Part shown: piece after piece, positions 1-8,661 of the stretch | Layout: every line of letters begins with the position of its first letter | Numbering within the stretch: position 1 is the stretch's first letter | Source: Pseudomonadota bacterium | GTDB taxonomy: Bacteria > Pseudomonadota > Gammaproteobacteria > Steroidobacterales > Steroidobacteraceae | Reading direction: 5' to 3' | Assembly: GCA_023433515.1 (NCBI GenBank) | Contig: JAEZCN010000091.1 | Location: 1 to 34,064 of the forward strand | Length of the DNA stretch: 34,064 bases | Program-made: the position numbers and the translations under genes | The notes under the pieces: model-generated | The model's database searches: none | The model's input: only the letters and a program-made list of their open reading frames with translations | Told to the model about the DNA's origin: nothing

Positions 1-95
1 TCGTCATAGGGCTTCGCGGCCTCGTCCGGCTCCTGCCGGCACGACACTTCCGCGTGTGTATGCACATCGATGGCGATCAACTGGTCGACTTTCAC
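1..95 (-). CDS. Amidohydrolase-family protein, N-terminal fragment (CouO-like hydrolase candidate)
   Basis: Only the first 31 codons are inside the window and the gene runs off the left edge. The start is the GTG at 95-93, which overlaps the TGA stop of the upstream gene (GTGA), a typical translational coupling. The visible peptide contains IDVHTHAE, whose HxH is the first metal-ligand pair of amidohydrolase family 2 proteins. Amidohydrolases of this kind hydrolyse the beta-ketoacyl-CoA thioester in beta-oxidative hydroxycinnamate breakdown (CouO of Rhodococcus). The upstream hydratase/dehydrogenase and MarR regulator make that role the best guess. It could instead be a decarboxylase of the same superfamily. 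Family assignment is fairly sure; substrate is inference. Confidence 0.68.
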   Translation of the reverse strand, partial: MKVDQLIAIDVHTHAEVSCRQEPDEAAKPYD

Positions 96-2209
96 GAAAC
101 GACTCCGCGACGTTGCTTATCCCAGTCCGCAAGAGTACGGCCTTCGCCGACGAGGCGCACCAGCAACGGCGCCGGCTCCCAGTGCATGGGACCGAACATC
201 TCGCGATATTTCTCCATCCCCGCGAGCAGCATCGGCAGCCCCAGCGTATCCGCGTAGAACATCGGGCCACCGCGATATCGCGGGAATCCGTAGCCCGCGC
301 ACCACACCACGTCCACGTCGCTCGCGCGCTGCGCGATGCCCTCGTCGAGGATCTTCAATCCTTCGTTGAGCAGCGGATACAGGCAACGCTCGAGGATTTC
401 CTCGTCCGTATGCTCGCGCGGCGTCACGCCGAGCTCGGCGCCGCGCCGGCGCAGGATCTCGATCGCCTCCGGATCGTCGTATCGCGTGCGATCGCCCTTT
501 TCGTATCGATAGAAGCCCTTGCCGGTCTTCTGGCCCAGACGTCCCGCCGCATGCAGCGCGGCGTCCGCCTGGTAGTAAGTCGGATCCGGCGGATACATGT
601 GCGCGTTCGTGCGATGCACGTTCACGCCGACGTCGATGCCGGCCATGTCGAACACCGCGAGAATGCCCATCGCCATGCCGAACTGCTCGAGCACGGTGTC
701 GACGCGCCGCGGCGTCGCACCTTCGAGCGTCAGCCGCAGCGCCTCGCGCGCGTAGCCCTCCATCATGCGATTGCCGATGAAGCCGTAACAAACTCGCGCG
801 AGTACCGGTGTTTTCCGCAGCTGTTTGGCAAGTTCCATCGCCGTGCGGATCGCCGTCGGCGAAGTCGCCTGTCCGCGAACGACCTCGAGCAGCGGCATCA
901 CGTTCGCCGGCGAGAAGAAATGCAGCCCGATGAAATCCTCCGGCGACGATGTCGCCTTCGCGATCTCGTCGATGTCGAGCGTCGACGTGTTGGTCGCGAT
1001 CAGCGCGCCCGGCTTCGCCACCGCGCTCACCTGACCGATCACCGACTTCTTGAGATCCATGCTCTCGAACACGGCCTCGATGATCACGTCGGCCTGCTTC
1101 AGATCGTCGTAGCTCAGCGAGCCCTCGATGAATCCGAGCCGGCGCGCTTTCTCGGCCTCGCTGATGCGACCGCGCTTGACCATCGAGCCGAACGTCGCAT
1201 CGACCGTCGCGAGGCCTTTCGCGAGTCCCGCCTCGTTGGCATCGAGCAGCGTGACCGGAACGCCTGCGTTCGCGAACGCGATCGCGATGCCGCCACCCAT
1301 CGTGCCGGCGCCGATCACACCGGCGCTGGCGACCTTGCGCGCCTCGCCCGGCGGCAGGCCTTCGACTTTGCGGCTCTCGCGCTCCGCGAAGAACACGTGG
1401 ATCGCGGCCTTCGCCTCGATCGTGCCCTTGGTGTGATTGGCGAACTTGTCTTCCTCGAGCAGACCCTGCTCGATCGGCAACGCGCTCGCCTTCACCGCTT
1501 CGATCGCGGTCAGCGCGGCCGTGCGATTCGGATACAGGCGCAGCGCCTCGGCGCGCCACTTCGCATCGAACTCAGGCGTGAACACGCTCGCATCGACGGT
1601 GCGCGCAGACGCGGGCCGCGGCCCCGCGCCGCGCGCGACCAACGCGTTCGCGTACGCGACAGCGCCCGCGACCAGGTCACCCTCGACGATCTCGTCGATG
1701 ACCCCCTGCTCCTTCGCAATCGGCGCCGGCACGGGCTTCGCATCGAAGATCATGCGCAGCGCCTTGTCGGGCCCGATCAGTCGCGGCAACCGCTGCGATC
1801 CGCCCGCGCCGGGAATGATGCCGAGCGTGACCTCGGGCAGCATGACCTTCGCGGTCGGCGTCGCGACGCGATAGTGGAACGCCAGCGCGAGCTCGAACCC
1901 GCCGCCGATGGCGGAGCCGTGCAGCGCCGCCACGCAGGGAATCGCCAGATTCTCGAACTGGCCGTAGAGCTCGCGGTACTCCGCCTCCTTCGGCGGGCCC
2001 GAAAATTCGTTGATGTCGGCGCCCGTGAAGAAATTGCTGCCTTCGCAACGCAACACGAGCGCCTTGAATGTCGGGTCCGTGCGCATGTGCGCGAGCGCGC
2101 CGAACAATCCCGAGCGGACCTCGGCGGTGATCGTGTTGACGGGCGGGTTATCGACCACGATGACCGCGATGTCGCCGTGGCGTTGCAATTCGACTATGGG
2201 ACGGGTCAT
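92..2209 (-). CDS. Fused enoyl-CoA hydratase / 3-hydroxyacyl-CoA dehydrogenase (FadB/FadJ-type)
   Basis: This 705-residue bifunctional beta-oxidation enzyme should hydrate an enoyl-CoA and then oxidise the 3-hydroxyacyl-CoA with NAD. Residues 1-190 are a crotonase domain with an oxyanion-hole segment (GSAIGGGFE, about 98-106) and the two catalytic-type glutamates E106 and E126. The NAD-binding domain starts near 297 with the GAGTMGGG loop, followed by a catalytic-His segment (GLHFFSP) and two C-terminal dimerisation domains ending near 690. The ATG overlaps the MarR stop (ATGA), and its own stop overlaps the next start (GTGA), so the three genes form one operon. No thiolase is visible in the window and the next gene is a hydrolase. 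This fits side-chain removal from a hydroxycinnamoyl-CoA better than ordinary fatty-acid oxidation; that substrate is inferred. Confidence 0.93.
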   Translation of the reverse strand: MTRPIVELQRHGDIAVIVVDNPPVNTITAEVRSGLFGALAHMRTDPTFKALVLRCEGSNFFTGADINEFSGPPKEAEYRELYGQFENLAIPCVAALHGSAIGGGFELALAFHYRVATPTAKVMLPEVTLGIIPGAGGSQRLPRLIGPDKALRMIFDAKPVPAPIAKEQGVIDEIVEGDLVAGAVAYANALVARGAGPRPASARTVDASVFTPEFDAKWRAEALRLYPNRTAALTAIEAVKASALPIEQGLLEEDKFANHTKGTIEAKAAIHVFFAERESRKVEGLPPGEARKVASAGVIGAGTMGGGIAIAFANAGVPVTLLDANEAGLAKGLATVDATFGSMVKRGRISEAEKARRLGFIEGSLSYDDLKQADVIIEAVFESMDLKKSVIGQVSAVAKPGALIATNTSTLDIDEIAKATSSPEDFIGLHFFSPANVMPLLEVVRGQATSPTAIRTAMELAKQLRKTPVLARVCYGFIGNRMMEGYAREALRLTLEGATPRRVDTVLEQFGMAMGILAVFDMAGIDVGVNVHRTNAHMYPPDPTYYQADAALHAAGRLGQKTGKGFYRYEKGDRTRYDDPEAIEILRRRGAELGVTPREHTDEEILERCLYPLLNEGLKILDEGIAQRASDVDVVWCAGYGFPRYRGGPMFYADTLGLPMLLAGMEKYREMFGPMHWEPAPLLVRLVGEGRTLADWDKQRRGVVS

Positions 2210-2637
2210 TTGAGGTCGGTGAGCTTACCCAAAAGTTCGAGCAATTGGTCACGGCCGTTGATACCGATGCGCTCGATGAGTTTTCGTTCGTGCGAGGCCT
2301 GTACTTCACCCGCACGCTGCAGGATGCGCCTGCCCTTCGCCGTGACGTGCAACTCGTAGCTGCGGGCATCGCTCGTGGATTTCTTGCGGATGATGAGCCC
2401 GCGCCGCTCGAGCTCGCTCATCGTCGGCACGCAATTGGCTTTCTGGATGCCCAGGGCCTCGCAGACTCCGGACTGGCTGGCCCCGGGGTTCTCCGCGACC
2501 ATGAGCAGCAGCGTGTACTGGACGGGGCGCAGGTCGAGTTCGGACAGCGAATCGTTCAGGTCCGCATACACCGCGCCCTGCGCCCGACGAAGCGCGTAAC
2601 CGATCAGATCCCTCAACGGCGCCGTTCGAACCACCAC
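2206..2637 (-). CDS. MarR-family transcriptional regulator
   Basis: A 143-residue winged-helix protein, normal length for MarR. The DNA-recognition region is QSGVCEALGIQKANCVPTM, followed by the wing with GLIIRKKSTSDARS (the D-x-R of MarR wings). The start is a GTG at 2637 with a strong GGAAGGGGA ribosome site just upstream; the next codon is also GTG. It is the first gene of the leftward operon and its stop overlaps the ATG of the hydratase/dehydrogenase. MarR proteins such as CouR repress hydroxycinnamate genes and release DNA on binding the aryl-CoA thioester, so local control by a CoA-ester intermediate is the natural inference. The ligand cannot be read from sequence. Confidence 0.92.
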   Translation of the reverse strand: MVVRTAPLRDLIGYALRRAQGAVYADLNDSLSELDLRPVQYTLLLMVAENPGASQSGVCEALGIQKANCVPTMSELERRGLIIRKKSTSDARSYELHVTAKGRRILQRAGEVQASHERKLIERIGINGRDQLLELLGKLTDLK

Positions 2638-2810
2638 GTATCCCCTTCCGTACGCCGCAAATGCTGAGCCGGGGCCCCGGTTGCTTCTCGACCGGCAGGG
2701 AACTCGGATTGGTCGATAGCTCCTATCAGAACTACCAATTGGTTACTCGAAATAACTATCACGTATAACTAACGCCCACATCGTCGGGACACCTCGAGGG
2801 GGAGGGAGTC
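2638..2810. promoter_or_regulatory. Divergent control region between the MarR operon and the AraC-type gene
   Basis: This 173-base AT-richer gap must carry promoters for both directions. It contains three small repeats: an inverted repeat GATAG-CTC-CTATC at 2715-2727, a palindrome ACCAATTGGT at 2734-2743, and two direct copies of ATAACTA beginning at 2752 and 2765. The inverted repeats suit a dimeric MarR protein, and the direct repeat suits an AraC-type protein. The assignments are guesses. The rightward gene has a very strong ribosome site (GGGGGAGGGAG) before 2811. Confidence 0.4.
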
Positions 2811-3779
2811 ATGGCTACAGTGGAATCGTTCTCGACCGCAGGTCTGGATCCTAGGCGCAAGCTCACTTACTGGAACGATCGTGCGAGCGAAAGCTTCTCG
2901 CCACTCGTTTCCGATCCGGTCGACATCCGCACATTCACCGGGACCATCCAGCGCGCCACGATCGGCGACCTGACGCTCGCCGAGGTCTATTCGGACGCGC
3001 AGCTCGTGAGACATTCGCGCGCGCACGTCGCGCGTACGCGTTCCTCGCTGTTCTTCCTGCATCTGCAGATGGAAGGCGAAAGCACGAACCGGCAGGATGG
3101 CCGCGAGGCCCACCTGCGCACCGGCGACTTCACGATGTGCGACAGCACACGCCACTACGAAATCGCGTTCGGCGGCGCGAACCGCATGCTGGTGCTCGGC
3201 ATCCCCGACGCCATCCTGCGGCGCCACATCGCCTGTCCCGAGTGCCTCGTCGCCATTCCGATGGCCGGGGGGACAGGAGTCTGCGCCCTGCTCTCGCGCT
3301 TCCTGCGCAACTACTGGTTCGAATTCCAGAAGAGCATGGACCAGTCCGTGGCCGCGCGCGTCAACGTCGCGATCCTGGACCTCGTGGCGGCGGCTTATGC
3401 CGACCTGCCGCAGTCCCGGTCGGACCGCTCGTCGCTCGCCACCGCGCATCGCATCCGCATCATCAATTACATCGAAGCGCACCTGAACGACCCCGATCTC
3501 ACGCCCACGCGCATCGCCGAAGCTTGCAAGATGACGACACGTTACCTGCATCACCTGTTCTCGGACCAGGACGAAACCGTCGCGCGCTACATCCTGCGCC
3601 GCCGTCTCGAGGCCTGCTCGCGCGCGCTGCTGTCGCCCTCGCAGCGCGGCCGCACGGTGACGGCGATCGCGTTCGATTACGGCTTCAACAGCCCGACGCA
3701 CTTCGGACGTGTGTTCCGCGCGAAGTACGGCGCGACGCCGCGCGAGTACCGGCGCGAGAAGATCGACGTCGCCGCCTAG
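2811..3779 (+). CDS. AraC-family transcriptional regulator with AraC-binding-like (FeaR type) N-terminal domain
   Basis: A 322-residue regulator. The N-terminal part (about 1-200) resembles the cupin-type ligand domain found in FeaR-like regulators of aromatic amine and acid catabolism. The C-terminal 100 residues hold the double helix-turn-helix: first helix pair around TPTRIAEACKMTTRYLHHLF, and second ending with AFDYGFNSPTHFGRVFRAKYGATPREYR, the AraC signature. The start at 2811 follows a strong purine-rich ribosome site. It is transcribed away from the MarR operon and probably activates one of the neighbouring aromatic units. Its inducer and targets are unknown. Its stop overlaps the end of a decayed protease gene on the other strand by four bases. 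Confidence 0.92.
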   Translation: MATVESFSTAGLDPRRKLTYWNDRASESFSPLVSDPVDIRTFTGTIQRATIGDLTLAEVYSDAQLVRHSRAHVARTRSSLFFLHLQMEGESTNRQDGREAHLRTGDFTMCDSTRHYEIAFGGANRMLVLGIPDAILRRHIACPECLVAIPMAGGTGVCALLSRFLRNYWFEFQKSMDQSVAARVNVAILDLVAAAYADLPQSRSDRSSLATAHRIRIINYIEAHLNDPDLTPTRIAEACKMTTRYLHHLFSDQDETVARYILRRRLEACSRALLSPSQRGRTVTAIAFDYGFNSPTHFGRVFRAKYGATPREYRREKIDVAA

Positions 3780-4210
3780 TTCGAACCCGTTTGCGTTTGG
3801 CTGGCCGAGCTCATCGTGCGCGTGATCCATTCGTAATGAATGGATACGCGCACGTAGTTCTCGATGACGCCGTATACGCCCTGAACGCGATTCGTCGGGC
3901 GCGTGTCCTGCCACGAGCTCACGCCGACCACGAATAGTCTGCCGTCTTGCACGAAGCCACCGCGACCCACGAAAGTCACGAGCGATCCGACGGGTTCGTC
4001 ATCCTGGAACATCAAGGCGGGTTCCACGCCGGTCACGGCCACGCGCAGCAGCACCAGGGCGACGTCATTCTCGACGTCGCTGACCTGTTTCCATTCGGGA
4101 TGGACGATCTGCTTTTCGATCGCGTAGTTCCTGCCCCCGGCGACCACGATGTCACCGGTCTCGAGTTCCACGCACAGCAGGCAACCGGCGAGTAGTTTGA
4201 CTGGCCGCAC
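3776..4210 (-). pseudogene. Decayed trypsin-like serine protease remnant
   Basis: The 144-codon reading frame keeps pieces of a trypsin-like (S1) protease fold but not its catalytic machinery. Visible pieces are a strand resembling the one after the active His (GDIVVAGGRNYAIE), the catalytic-Asp strand (VENDVALVLLR) and a C-terminal segment (GVYGVIENYVRVS followed by HYEWI). The position where TAAHC is expected reads GCLLC, so the active His is absent. The stretch that should hold GDSGGP is missing between VGRG and the strand VVGVSSW, consistent with an internal in-frame deletion. There is no signal peptide, and the frame begins right after the aldehyde dehydrogenase stop, so the N-terminus looks cut off. 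It may still be translated from the same transcript. An inactive homologue with another role is possible but less likely. Confidence 0.6.
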
Positions 4211-4216
4211 CCGCGC

Positions 4217-5686
4217 TCAGCCCTGGCTGATGAACTTCGTCACGAGGCAGGCCTCGAGTCCTTCGATGCCCTCCTCGCTGCCGTGGCCGCTTTCCTTCAC
4301 GCCGCCGAACGGCGCCTCGGGCACCGAGATCTGGAAGCTGTTGAGACCGATCATCCCGGCCTCGAGCTTCTCGCCCAGCAGGTTGACGCGGCGCGCATCG
4401 TTCGTGAAGCCGAAAGCGCAGAGGCCATACGGCAGGCGGTTGGCCTCGGCCATCACCCCATCGAAGTCGCGGAACGGATTCAGCAGCGCGATGGGCCCGA
4501 ACGGCTCCTCGTTCATGATGCGCGCCGTGTTCGGTATGTCCGCGAGCACCGTCGGTTCGAAGAAGAATCCCTTGCGCTGGATGCGTCTGCCGCCCGCGAG
4601 CAACCGCGCGCCGTGTTTGATCGCGTCGTCGATCATGCCCTGCACCGCCGGCAGTCGCCGCGCGTGTGCGAGCGGCCCCATCCGGTTCGCCTCATCGATG
4701 CCGGGGCCCACGGGCAACGCCCTGGTGCGCGCCGCGAAACCCTCCGCGAACTTCGGGTAGATGGACTCCTGCACGTAGAAACGCGTCGGCGACACGCATA
4801 CCTGGCCCGCGTTGCGGTACTTCGCGGTGACGCAGGCCTCCAGTACCTTGTCGACGTCGACGTCGTCGAACACGAGCACCGGCGCGTGTCCGCCGAGCTC
4901 CATCGTCGTGCGTTTCATGCCGTCCGCCGCGAGCTTCACGAGTTGTTTGCCCACCGGCACGGAGCCCGTGAACGAAATCTTGCGGATGATCGGCGAGGCG
5001 ATGAGTTGCCGGGATATCTCGTGCGGGACGCCGAACACGATCGCGAGCGCACCACGCGGCACGCCGGCCTCGTGCAATGCGCGCGCGATGGCGAGCGCGG
5101 TGCCGGGCGCCTCTTCAGCCGGCTTGAGGATGCACGGGCAACCCGCGGCGAGCGCCGCGCCCAGCTTGCGTGCCGGATTGCCGGCCGGGAAATTCCACGG
5201 CGCGAACGCGGCCACCGGACCCACGGGCTCCTTGACGATGGTCATGCGTTGACCCGGCAGGCGCTGCGGGAGTACGCGTCCATAAGCGCGACGGCCCTCC
5301 TCGCCATACCACTCGAAGATCTCCGCGGATGCCTGCACCTCGATGCGCGTCTCGTGGATGCTCTTGCCCATCTCGAGCGTCGCGATGCGCGCGATTTCCT
5401 CGGCGCGCGCGCGAATCAGGTCCGCGGCCTTCTTGAGGATCTTCGAACGCTGCACGGGCAGCAGCCCGCGCCACTCGCCCCAGGCGCGCTGCGCGGCCGT
5501 GAGCGCGCGTTCGAGATCGTCCGGCGTCGCGTGCGGCAGCTGGCCCAGGATTTCCTCCGTCGCGGGATCGACGACCGGCTGCGTCTTCCGACCCTGCGCG
5601 CCCAACCACTCGCCGTCGATGAACAGCGCGAGTTCGGGGTACGGTTGCGTGGCGGACGGATCGATGGGCTTTACGTTTGCTGACAT
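4217..5686 (-). CDS. NAD(P)-dependent aldehyde dehydrogenase (succinate-semialdehyde dehydrogenase-like)
   Basis: A full-length 489-residue ALDH that oxidises an aldehyde to the acid in the cytoplasm. All key residues are visible: N165 in PWNFPAG, K188 in LKPAEEAPGT, the GSVPVGK cofactor loop near 241, the general base E263 in MELGGHAP and the nucleophile C297 in NAGQVCVSP. The end (GGVKESGHGSEEGIEG) is most like the GabD/SSADH branch. The gene is divergent from the LigW-like decarboxylase. Given the aromatic genes around it, an aryl or semialdehyde intermediate is plausible, but the substrate cannot be read from the sequence. Confidence 0.93.
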   Translation of the reverse strand: MSANVKPIDPSATQPYPELALFIDGEWLGAQGRKTQPVVDPATEEILGQLPHATPDDLERALTAAQRAWGEWRGLLPVQRSKILKKAADLIRARAEEIARIATLEMGKSIHETRIEVQASAEIFEWYGEEGRRAYGRVLPQRLPGQRMTIVKEPVGPVAAFAPWNFPAGNPARKLGAALAAGCPCILKPAEEAPGTALAIARALHEAGVPRGALAIVFGVPHEISRQLIASPIIRKISFTGSVPVGKQLVKLAADGMKRTTMELGGHAPVLVFDDVDVDKVLEACVTAKYRNAGQVCVSPTRFYVQESIYPKFAEGFAARTRALPVGPGIDEANRMGPLAHARRLPAVQGMIDDAIKHGARLLAGGRRIQRKGFFFEPTVLADIPNTARIMNEEPFGPIALLNPFRDFDGVMAEANRLPYGLCAFGFTNDARRVNLLGEKLEAGMIGLNSFQISVPEAPFGGVKESGHGSEEGIEGLEACLVTKFISQG

Positions 5687-5862
5687 GGTGATTCCCGCGA
5701 GCGCGAACTACGGTCCCTTCATGAGACGGCAACAATGAAGCGGCCGCAATGGACAGTTGACTCGATCCTTCGCGAACACTTTCGCGACGCCTCGCGCAAT
5801 CCGCGCCGGGCGCGCTCATGCCATGATTTGCAAGGAATTCCTGCCTCATCCGGGTGATCCCC
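5687..5862. promoter_or_regulatory. Divergent control region between aldehyde dehydrogenase and LigW-like gene
   Basis: A 176-base gap between two divergent genes. It contains an inverted repeat of 7-base arms (TCGCGAA at 5770-5776, TTCGCGA at 5781-5787, four bases apart) that could be an operator. No convincing -35/-10 pair was identified. The ribosome site for the rightward gene is weak; AAGGA at 5832-5836 is the only purine run near the start. Confidence 0.3.
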
Positions 5863-6891
5863 ATGGCCGACTATCGCCGCATCGCCACCGAAGAAGCCTT
5901 TGCCACCCGCGATCAGATGAACGCGTTCCGCAAACTGCTCGCGGACGGCTACGACGATCCGGGATTCAAGAGCCTGTGGGGTTTCTATCTCGGAAGTCCC
6001 GGCGAGCGCGCTCGTTTCATCATCGACCGTCTGCAGAACCTCGGCGTGGAACGCATCGCCGATATGGATGCGGCCGGCATCGACATGCAGGTGTTGTCGC
6101 TGACTTCGCCCGGCGTGCAGGTGTTCGATGCCGCGACCGCGAACGCTCTCGCGCGCGACAGCAACGACGAACTCGCCGCGGCGATCGCGCGCCATCCGAC
6201 GCGGTTCGTCGGCCTCGCGGCCGCGGCGCCGCAGGATCCGCCGGCGGCTGCGCGCGAGATCGAGCGCGGCGTGCGCCGGCTCGGCCTGCGGGGCGTCATC
6301 ATCAACTCGCACACGATGGGCGAACGGCTCGACGATCCGAAGTTCTGGGCCATCTTCGAGGCCGCCGAAGCGCTCGACGTGCCTGTCTACCTTCACCCGA
6401 ACGCGCCGCCGCGCGACATGATCGCGCCGTACCTGGAAGCCGGGCTCGACGGCGCCGTGTTCGGCTTCCAGGCCGAGACCGGCCTGCACATGCTGCGGAT
6501 CATCGTCGCGGGCGTGTTCGACCGCTTCCCGAGACTGAAGATGATCGTCGGCCACTGCGGCGAGGCGCTGCCCTACTGGATGTACCGCATCGACTACATG
6601 CACCGCGCGCAGATCGCCGCGAAGCGTTACCCGATGCTCAAGGAACTGAAGCGCACGCCAGGCGAATACCTGCGCGAGAACGTCTACGTCACGAACAGCG
6701 GTGTCGCGTGGGAACCCGCGATCATGTTCTGCCACGAGGTCATGGGCCCGGATCACACGCTGTACGCGATGGACTATCCGTACCAGTACCTCGCCTCGGA
6801 AGTGACCGTCTCCGACAACCTGCCGATGTCAGCCGGGGACAAGAAGAAATATTTCCAGACGAACGCCGAGAAGCTGTTCGGAATCCGCTGA
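5863..6891 (+). CDS. ligW: LigW-like 5-carboxyvanillate decarboxylase (amidohydrolase family 2)
   Basis: A 342-residue metal-dependent decarboxylase that removes a ring carboxylate from an aromatic acid without oxygen. The N-terminus RIATEEAFATR, the stretch IADMDAAGID, INSHT and the end KKYFQTNAEKLFG match LigW of sphingomonads very closely by eye. Likely metal ligands are E10, H178 (YLHPN), H231 (VGHCGEALPYW) and D304 (YAMDYPYQY), the LigW set shifted by 9-10 residues. LigW converts 5-carboxyvanillate from biphenyl lignin fragments to vanillate. A related gamma-resorcylate-type substrate is possible. I chose the ATG at 5863; an in-frame GTG at 5854 would add MIP. It stands alone, divergent from the aldehyde dehydrogenase. 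Confidence 0.85.
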   Translation: MADYRRIATEEAFATRDQMNAFRKLLADGYDDPGFKSLWGFYLGSPGERARFIIDRLQNLGVERIADMDAAGIDMQVLSLTSPGVQVFDAATANALARDSNDELAAAIARHPTRFVGLAAAAPQDPPAAAREIERGVRRLGLRGVIINSHTMGERLDDPKFWAIFEAAEALDVPVYLHPNAPPRDMIAPYLEAGLDGAVFGFQAETGLHMLRIIVAGVFDRFPRLKMIVGHCGEALPYWMYRIDYMHRAQIAAKRYPMLKELKRTPGEYLRENVYVTNSGVAWEPAIMFCHEVMGPDHTLYAMDYPYQYLASEVTVSDNLPMSAGDKKKYFQTNAEKLFGIR

Positions 6892-6906
6892 CTGGACCGG
6901 ATCCGT

Positions 6907-8607
6907 TCAGACGTGCGCGTCGATGACCGCCGATCTGCGCTGCGTGCGCACGGCGTACAGCGCGCGCTCGATGGCGGGCAGCACCTCGGCCGTGTTGGTG
7001 ACCACCTCCGCGTGCGCGCCGCCCGCCGCCGCGGCGATGCCTCCGTAATCCGGCGGCTGCGCAAAATCGATGTCGATGTGCGGTGAGTTCGCGGCGAGGC
7101 CCTTCGGATGCACGCTGGCCACCGCCTGGCGCGGGGCCTGCCAGCCGCCGTTGTTGAGCACGACGTGCAGGAACGGCGCCTTGTAACGCCGCGCCATCCA
7201 GTGCACGGCGGAAGGCTGCGAGAACATGTAACTGCCGTCGCCGCAGATCGACACCACCAGCGCATCGGGTTTCGCCAGCTTGATGCCGAACGCCGCGCCG
7301 CCGTTGTAGCCCAGCGAGCCACCGCCGCTCGAAAACATCGTGCCGGGCAGCGTGCGCTGCATGTGCTGCGAAACCACGTGGAAGTTGGTGACCGACTCGC
7401 TCACGATGATCGCCTCGGGTCCCACCGCCGCTCGAATCGACGCGACGAGGAACTGTGGCGTCAATTGCTCCTGCGGCCGCTCGTGCGCGGCGAGAAATCC
7501 CGTCCATGCCTCGTGAGCGGCCTCGAGGTGACCCATGCGCTCGGCGAGGCGCTCGCGCGAGGGCGTGAGCCGCGCGCACGCCGCGCGCAGCTGCGCGATC
7601 GCGATGGCCGCGTCGGCCTGGCACGCGACCTCGCTGCCGATGTACCACAGAGGCATCTGCTGTTTGAGCGCATCCGCATCGATGTGGAACACGCGCGCGC
7701 CCAGGCGCGGTTTGCTGACCGCGCCTATCCACGGCACGTCGCTGTCGATCACGAGCACGACGTCGGCCGCGGCGAGCGCCTCGTTCTGGCGTCGCTCGTT
7801 CCATTGAACGCCCTGGTAACAATCGTTGTCGGTGGGAAAATTGACGTAGCTGGGTACCGACTCGAGCACACCGATGCCGACCTCGGCGCACAGCCCGATC
7901 AGCTCCGTTACCGCGGCGGGATTCCGTCCCAGGTAGGAAGTGACGACGAGCGGTCGCTGCGCCGTCACCAGCGCCGCGGCCATCGTCTCGACGACGTGCG
8001 GTGCGAGCGCGCACGCCGCGAGCGGCTGCCAGACGCTCGCGTCGAGCGAAATTCGCGCGACTTCGCTCTCCAGCACCTCGCGCGCCGCCGTCACGTATAC
8101 CGGGCCGCGCGGATCACTGTGCGCGAACTGCAGCGCGCGGTGCACGATCTGCTTCGCGTTCGCGCCGATCCGGATCTCGTTCTCGTAGCGAACGTAGCCG
8201 CGGACCAGTCCGCGCTGATCGGGCACGTCCTGGATCCACTGGATGAATTCGTTGCGGCTGCCGCGCGCCTCGCCTTCCTGCGTGGCCGGCGAGGTTCCGG
8301 CGACGATGAGCACGGGCACGCGGCCCTTGGCCGCGTTGTGCACGGCGCCGCCGAGCGCCTGCGTTCCGCAATCGACGTGCACCAGCACCGCCTGCGCGCG
8401 GCCGGTGGCCTGGGCGTACCCATGCGCCGCCGACATCGCGACCATCTCGGTGGGGCACGTGATCACCTTCGTGCATGGCTTGTTAGCCGCGCGCGCCTGC
8501 GCGATCGCCTCGATCAGTCCCGGGTGATCGCTGCCGAAATTCGCGAACAGGTATTCGACGCCGCCTTCGACCAGCGCATCGAGGATTGCCGAGCTCGCCG
8601 TATACAT
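6907..8607 (-). CDS. Thiamine diphosphate-dependent enzyme (benzoylformate decarboxylase / acetolactate synthase-like)
   Basis: A 566-residue three-domain ThDP enzyme. The Pyr domain carries the cofactor-activating glutamate E54 in CPTEMVAMSAAHGYAQ. The PP domain carries the Mg-ThDP motif, GDG at 456-458 through NN at 485-486. These enzymes decarboxylate 2-keto acids or ligate the resulting aldehyde. This one is not a clear housekeeping acetolactate synthase: no small-subunit gene is nearby and the context is catabolic. The start is uncertain. I used the ATG at 8607; a GTG at 8616 and a GTG at 8646 (13 extra residues) are in frame. It follows the AEC transporter on the same strand with at most 54 bases between them, so import or export of a keto acid with its conversion is a reasonable inference. 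Confidence 0.85.
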   Translation of the reverse strand: MYTASSAILDALVEGGVEYLFANFGSDHPGLIEAIAQARAANKPCTKVITCPTEMVAMSAAHGYAQATGRAQAVLVHVDCGTQALGGAVHNAAKGRVPVLIVAGTSPATQEGEARGSRNEFIQWIQDVPDQRGLVRGYVRYENEIRIGANAKQIVHRALQFAHSDPRGPVYVTAAREVLESEVARISLDASVWQPLAACALAPHVVETMAAALVTAQRPLVVTSYLGRNPAAVTELIGLCAEVGIGVLESVPSYVNFPTDNDCYQGVQWNERRQNEALAAADVVLVIDSDVPWIGAVSKPRLGARVFHIDADALKQQMPLWYIGSEVACQADAAIAIAQLRAACARLTPSRERLAERMGHLEAAHEAWTGFLAAHERPQEQLTPQFLVASIRAAVGPEAIIVSESVTNFHVVSQHMQRTLPGTMFSSGGGSLGYNGGAAFGIKLAKPDALVVSICGDGSYMFSQPSAVHWMARRYKAPFLHVVLNNGGWQAPRQAVASVHPKGLAANSPHIDIDFAQPPDYGGIAAAAGGAHAEVVTNTAEVLPAIERALYAVRTQRRSAVIDAHV

Positions 8608-8661
8608 CGCGGACACTCTAGCGGCCGAACCGGCCAGCCACTCCACCTTGGATGAACAAGG

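Noticed and set aside
56..2359. 767-codon rightward open frame opposite the hydratase/dehydrogenase gene
   Set aside because: Composition is that of an antisense frame and it covers a gene with intact catalytic motifs and coupled neighbours.
5770..5787. TCGCGAA/TTCGCGA inverted repeat as a confirmed operator for the LigW-like gene
   Set aside because: The arms are short and made of bases common in this DNA, and no second copy was found near other genes. Kept only as a note in the control region.
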